Below, piece by piece: positions 60,251 to 64,000 of a DNA stretch of 64,000 nucleotides. Under the pieces are notes generated by a model, which was not told the origin of the DNA, did not search any database, and worked only from the letters and a program-made list of their open reading frames with translations. The position numbers and the translations under genes were made by a program. The stretch's first letter is position 1. Each line of letters opens with the position of its first letter. Source of the DNA: Gemmiger formicilis (GTDB lineage Bacteria > Bacillota > Clostridia > Oscillospirales > Ruminococcaceae); the NCBI RefSeq assembly GCF_018784445.1, contig NZ_WQOH01000017.1:56751-120750 (forward strand). The letters are read 5' to 3'.

Positions 60251-60561
60251 CAGGCATCACCCGCTCCCGGTACAAGGTTCACGCAGTAGGCCGCCAAAAA
60301 GGCATCCAGCACTGCGTTTTCCTTGTCGTTTTCCACCACCATACTGCGGTTGTCGTACAAAAAGCTGCACAGTGCCAGGTAGGCCACCGTCACATCCTCG
60401 TATTCGTTCAGCGCCTCGGCTTTCATGCCGGTATAGCTTTCCAAGCGGGCTTTCGCGGCGGGCATTACGATGGTTTCCAGCACCTTTATACCGTCCGTGT
60501 CATAGTCCGGCACATTGCAGTAACTCGCCGCCGTGGCGGTGTCTACTTCCAGCAGCTTCAT
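60250..60561 (-). CDS. Head-tail connector protein (HK97 gp6-like)
   Basis: 103 aa, all-helical: DGIKVLETIVMPAAKARLESYTG and TVAYLALCSFLYDNRSMVVE. This is the phage_connect_1/gp6 family, forming a ring below the portal. Confidence 0.82.
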   Translation of the reverse strand: MKLLEVDTATAASYCNVPDYDTDGIKVLETIVMPAAKARLESYTGMKAEALNEYEDVTVAYLALCSFLYDNRSMVVENDKENAVLDAFLAAYCVNLVPGAGDA

Positions 60562-60583
60562 CTTGTACCCCTTTCCGGGCGGT

Positions 60584-61876
60584 TTACTTTACCGCCTTTT
60601 TGCTCTTGGCCGCCTGGGTGCTCACCGTCTCGGTGTCTGTGCTCTCGGCGGCATCAACTACCGCCGGGCTGTCCTCGTCGTCCAGCGCCTGGGTGTCGGC
60701 GGCGGGCATCTTCAGCACTGCCAGTTTCTGGGCGTTTTCCACCTTGCCGTCCTGCTCGCCCCAGGCCACAACGCCAACGGCGTGCTGGGTGGCGTACTTC
60801 TCCACAAGCACCTGAATTTCCAGGCTCTCGCTCTCCTTGATGGCGTAGCCGCTCAGGTCGCCGTACAGCACGGAAATCTTCTCCTTCTCGGCCTTCGGCA
60901 TCTGGTCACTGACATAGACCGGCTTGCCCAGCAGCGTCCAGTTCACGCCGTCCGCACTGAAATCGCGGGCCAACAGGTAGTTGCCTTCGCCGTCCTTCAG
61001 CTTGCGGACCATGGCGCGGGTTTTCTTGTTCATGATCCAGCAGGCGTTCGCCTGGTAGACGTCGGGCACTTCCTCCTGCACGTCGATCAGTTCATCCGCC
61101 GTGATGGCGGTCATCTTGGCGGCGGTGATGATCTGCTTCACGCCGGGCAGAACGCCGGTGATCTTGTCGTTCGTGCCGTTCAGATGTTCCTTGTCCACCC
61201 ACGCGGCAATGTTCTCGGCCATGTGGTCAATGACCAGCGGCACAACGTCGAACTGCGCGTTGTTGATGAGCTTCTTGCTCACCAGCGTCAGCGCACCGAA
61301 CAGGAACCCGGTCAGGCTCACGCTGCCGTACTTGTGGCTGCTGGACGTCAGCTCCACAAACTCATCCTGGTAGCCGACCGTGATATCCGTGTCGCTGGTA
61401 TCCACGTAGGGGATGGTCAGCGTGCCGGGCACGTTGTAGTGGCTCGCCATGCGGTAGATGGGGCTGATATTCTTCACCTGGGTGATGATCTTGTTTGCGA
61501 TGGTCGCGGGCACGATAGCGCCGTTGCTGCCAAACGTCATGTTGGCGGCGCGGGCCTCGTTCTCGGCGCTGCTCGTGCCGTTCAGGCTCACGCCGCGCAG
61601 GTAGTCGGCAAAGGCGCGGGCCTCGTCGGCATCGATGTCGGAATCGTCGGCGGCGGGGGCGTTCTTCTTCACGTTGCGGTCGTTCAGGCCTGCACCTTCC
61701 AGCTGCTCATTGCGGTGGATGGTGTCGGCCAGGGCGCGGGCCTCGGATTCCAGGGTGTCAAACTCTTTGGCCTCGTCCTCGGTCAGGGCGCGGGCCTCGT
61801 TCTCGGCCTGGTTCATCAGCTCGTTCATGCGGGTCAGCTTCGCGTTGCGCTGCTCAATCAGCTTTTTCAGTTTCAT
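60584..61876 (-). CDS. HK97-fold major capsid protein
   Basis: 430 aa. The first 100 residues are a charged coiled-coil scaffolding (delta) domain (MKLKKLIEQRNAKLTRMNEL, EARALTEDEAKEFDTLESEA) likely removed by the neighbouring protease. The capsid fold follows (IVPATIANKIITQVKNISPIY, GYQDEFVELTSSSHKYG, KEHLNGTNDKITGVLPGVKQ) and an acidic tail. A clear ribosome binding site (GGAGGAA) precedes the ATG. Confidence 0.95.
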   Translation of the reverse strand: MKLKKLIEQRNAKLTRMNELMNQAENEARALTEDEAKEFDTLESEARALADTIHRNEQLEGAGLNDRNVKKNAPAADDSDIDADEARAFADYLRGVSLNGTSSAENEARAANMTFGSNGAIVPATIANKIITQVKNISPIYRMASHYNVPGTLTIPYVDTSDTDITVGYQDEFVELTSSSHKYGSVSLTGFLFGALTLVSKKLINNAQFDVVPLVIDHMAENIAAWVDKEHLNGTNDKITGVLPGVKQIITAAKMTAITADELIDVQEEVPDVYQANACWIMNKKTRAMVRKLKDGEGNYLLARDFSADGVNWTLLGKPVYVSDQMPKAEKEKISVLYGDLSGYAIKESESLEIQVLVEKYATQHAVGVVAWGEQDGKVENAQKLAVLKMPAADTQALDDEDSPAVVDAAESTDTETVSTQAAKSKKAVK

Positions 61877-61880
61877 AGGT

Positions 61881-62567
61881 TCATTCCTCCAATTTCATAA
61901 TTCGCAATGCACGGCGGTTGCGCTCCATGCGCAGTGCCGCGCGTTTTTCTTCTTCGGTCTGGGTGGCGGCGGGCGGCTTTTCTTCCACCGTTTCCACCAC
62001 CTCATCCGTACTTCTGGCTTCCAGCACGTCCCCGGTGTCGTCGCCGTCATCGTCGGCGGCGCGGCTTTCCACGTGTAGGCTGTTGGCAGGGTAGGCAGGC
62101 TTGCGGTCCAGCACGCTTACGTCCAGCAGTTCAATGTCCTTCAGCGTGCGGCAGGGCAGGGGAGCACCGTCTTTCGGCTCTTCCCAGGTATCGCCGCCCG
62201 CCGGGCAGCGGAACAAAAAGCTCCACCCGGTCAGCTCGCCCCGGCGTGCCTTTTCTACCACCTTCGGCTCCGTGATGGTCGCCTCGGCATACAGGCCGAT
62301 GTTGTCCTCACGCAGCTTCAGGCTACCTTCCGCCGTACTGCCGATATCTCCGGGCAGGTCAGCATCCCATCCGTGGTTGAACCGCAGCGGCACGCTGGCC
62401 GCTTTCTTGATGGCGCGGTCAAACGCCCCGGCCTGCACGCGCTCCACGTATTTCTTGCCGGTGTGCTCGTTGCCGCGGCGCATATACCGCAGCGGTACGC
62501 TGTTGCGCTCCACCGCGTTCACATAGCCGCTCACGACCACACTGTCACCCTTGATTTTTGCTTTCAT
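61881..62567 (-). CDS. HK97 family prohead maturation protease
   Basis: 228 aa, peptidase U35. Catalytic His65 in RFNHGWDAD and Ser116 in TGWSFLF are visible. The C-terminal 60 residues are a Glu-rich assembly tail. Overlaps the portal stop by four bases (ATGA). It cleaves the capsid delta domain. Confidence 0.93.
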   Translation of the reverse strand: MKAKIKGDSVVVSGYVNAVERNSVPLRYMRRGNEHTGKKYVERVQAGAFDRAIKKAASVPLRFNHGWDADLPGDIGSTAEGSLKLREDNIGLYAEATITEPKVVEKARRGELTGWSFLFRCPAGGDTWEEPKDGAPLPCRTLKDIELLDVSVLDRKPAYPANSLHVESRAADDDGDDTGDVLEARSTDEVVETVEEKPPAATQTEEEKRAALRMERNRRALRIMKLEE

Positions 62568-63907
62568 TTTCCTTCACCCCCTTTCAGTCCTTCGTCTTTG
62601 CCTTCCCCCTCGGGGAAAGGTGTCTGCGCAGCAGACGGATGAGGGGCGGCCTTGCCTTCACTGCCCACGTCCCCATTTGCACCGTCCACGACCCGGCTCG
62701 TGCCGTTCAAATCCGTAACGGTCTTGGTGTTCGGCGTAAAGTACTGGCCGGTCTTGGTGTTCAACAGCACCTCGCCCAGGCCCAGGCCCACAATGTCCAG
62801 GCCCTTCTTTTCTTCCATCTGCTCACGGCGGCGTATCTCGTTCTTGTCGATCCAGCCGCCCTCGGTGGCTCGCTTGTAGGCCTCGTACCGTTTTGCCATG
62901 TTGCCCTTCAAAAGTTCAAAGGTATCGGCTTTCCAGTACTTCCGGCCTTTTTCTTCTTCCAGCAGCAGGTCGCGGTTCAGCGCCGCTTCCATCTTGGTAA
63001 GCAGCGGTATTACCGCCTGCTGTACCGCAATTTCCAGCGTTTCTTCCGTGCCCTTGCCGTTTATGGCCTCGGGCGGCAGGGCGATGGCGGTGCAGATGGT
63101 GTTCTGCACAGCCTGGTTCGTCTCGTTCAGCTGCAATTCCACGCTGGTATTGCTGGCTTCCTTGAACGACACGCCGCTGTTCAGTACCACTGCGCCGCTG
63201 GTCGTGTTGGAATACATCCGCTCAAACGATTCTTTCAGTGCGTCAAGCGATTGCTGGCTCAACCTCTTTTCACTGCTCAAAAAGCCGCGCTTGTTGCCGC
63301 CGGATTTCATCAGGTTGGTTTGCAACACCATTCCGGCCCACGCCAGCGCCAAAATCTGGCCCTGTTCTTCAAGCAGGCCGTGCCCGGTCACGCCGTCCTG
63401 GGTGTGGCGGCACAGCTTCAAAAAGTCGAACTCGTAGTACTCCTGGCCCTGCACCAAAAACCGCGCCTGCTTGTAGATCGGGTGCGTGCCCTTGTTCACG
63501 GCAACGCTGCGCTGGTCCACGTAGTACAGGCCGTCCACCCGGTTCCCGGCCCGGCTTATGTAGGCATAGCCGTTGCCCTCGTACAGGTAGTCCATGTACA
63601 AGGCCTCTTTCATGCTGGTGGCATCCATCAGGTCATTGGTATCGCCGTTCAGTATGTGGGTGCGCACATCATCGGTCACTTCCCGGGGGCCGGTTTCGGT
63701 CATCTCGTACAGGCGGAACGGTACGCCCGCCGCCTGCGCGGCGATAAATTCCACCGCGCCGCTGCATCCGGGCACATCCCGGGCAATTTCCCGCGTCACC
63801 TTGCCGTTTCCGTTCAGCGCCGCCAAAAAGTCAGCAAACGCTTCGCTGTCGGCGGCGTCGTTGTTTTCCGGCTCACGCAGTGCCTTGATTGCCGCTTTCA
63901 ATCCCAT
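62564..63907 (-). CDS. HK97 family portal protein
   Basis: 447 aa from the ATG at 63907, which gives MGLKAAIKALRE after a GAGGGGG site. Family motifs: FIAAQAAGVPFRLYEM, LYEGNGYAYISRAGN, MSKG-like NKRGFLSSEKRLSQQ and GTEETLEIAVQQAVIPLL. It forms the dodecameric DNA gate. The bases from 63908 to 64000 hold no recognisable gene; the terminase should lie just beyond. Confidence 0.93.
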   Translation of the reverse strand: MGLKAAIKALREPENNDAADSEAFADFLAALNGNGKVTREIARDVPGCSGAVEFIAAQAAGVPFRLYEMTETGPREVTDDVRTHILNGDTNDLMDATSMKEALYMDYLYEGNGYAYISRAGNRVDGLYYVDQRSVAVNKGTHPIYKQARFLVQGQEYYEFDFLKLCRHTQDGVTGHGLLEEQGQILALAWAGMVLQTNLMKSGGNKRGFLSSEKRLSQQSLDALKESFERMYSNTTSGAVVLNSGVSFKEASNTSVELQLNETNQAVQNTICTAIALPPEAINGKGTEETLEIAVQQAVIPLLTKMEAALNRDLLLEEEKGRKYWKADTFELLKGNMAKRYEAYKRATEGGWIDKNEIRRREQMEEKKGLDIVGLGLGEVLLNTKTGQYFTPNTKTVTDLNGTSRVVDGANGDVGSEGKAAPHPSAAQTPFPEGEGKDEGLKGGEGK

Positions 63908-64000
63908 AGCATCTTCACCCCCTCGTATTATAAAGTAGTAGTTATTAGAGTCCCTCTCCAAGGACAAAATGCTACAATAGACAAGGTGCTGTGGATTGGT

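Noticed and set aside
63908..63967. N-terminal extension of the portal protein from a TTG at 63967
   Set aside because: The sequence SLERDSNNYYFII is not portal-like and the ATG at 63907 has a GAGGGGG site and the family start.

Overview
The window is about 64 kb of a GC-rich, low-intergenic-space Firmicutes chromosome. The gene orders rel-dtd-hydrolase-hemZ, mazG-hup-rqcP-yabP-yabQ-divIC-yabR and ylxM-ffh-rpsP-khpA-rimM-trmD, together with a YesMN-type regulator pair, point to class Clostridia. The GC richness and protein style suggest a gut Oscillospiraceae/Ruminococcaceae member (Gemmiger, Subdoligranulum or Faecalibacterium neighbourhood). That placement is inference; no rRNA is present to prove it.

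Region 1 (1-22.6 kb, plus strand) is housekeeping. It starts with a truncated histidine kinase. Then come an IspD-IspF fusion for isoprenoid precursors, the c-di-AMP cyclase CdaA with its regulator CdaR, an FAD-dependent oxidoreductase, an XpaC-like protein, RecJ, the stringent-response enzyme Rel, D-aminoacyl-tRNA deacylase, a metallo-hydrolase, HemZ and a nucleoside kinase. A zinc-ribbon protein, MazG, HU and the RqcP-YabP-YabQ-DivIC-YabR block follow, then an rRNA methyltransferase and a NYN/LOTUS RNA-binding protein. Two convergent minus-strand genes (a WG-repeat lipoprotein and a PLP enzyme) close the region.

Region 2 (23.8-30.5 kb) is the translation and secretion block ylxM-ffh-rpsP-khpA-rimM-trmD, where TrmD carries a fused C-terminal GNAT domain. 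HPr and UvrC follow.

Region 3 (30.5-48.2 kb) is sensing and transport. A large membrane protein precedes a response regulator, sensor kinase and sugar-binding lipoprotein set, then an MglB-MglA-MglC sugar ABC transporter and a 66-aa membrane protein. This looks like a three-component sugar-sensing system with its transporter. A flavin reductase/glycosyltransferase pair, a Crp/Fnr regulator diverging from a second ABC transporter over a perfect operator-like palindrome, HemW and a Bax-inhibitor-like protein complete it.

Region 4 (48.3-64 kb) is the late half of a siphovirus-like HK97-fold prophage beside a tRNA-Ala(GGC) gene. Read on the minus strand it runs portal, protease, capsid, connectors, tail tube, tail chaperones with a -1 frameshift, tape measure, baseplate, a cluster of small tail-tip genes, endolysin and holin. 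Terminase, integrase and early genes must lie beyond 64000. The most unusual feature is in the tail-tip cluster. One gene is broken by an 11-base poly-C tract that would restore the frame at 9 or 12 bases, which is the signature of slipped-strand phase variation of a surface-recognition protein. Next to it a G8 tract lies in a short ORF translationally coupled to a collar gene.

Palindromic repeats with GTAGGGGC...GCCCCTAC ends are scattered through the host intergenic regions.
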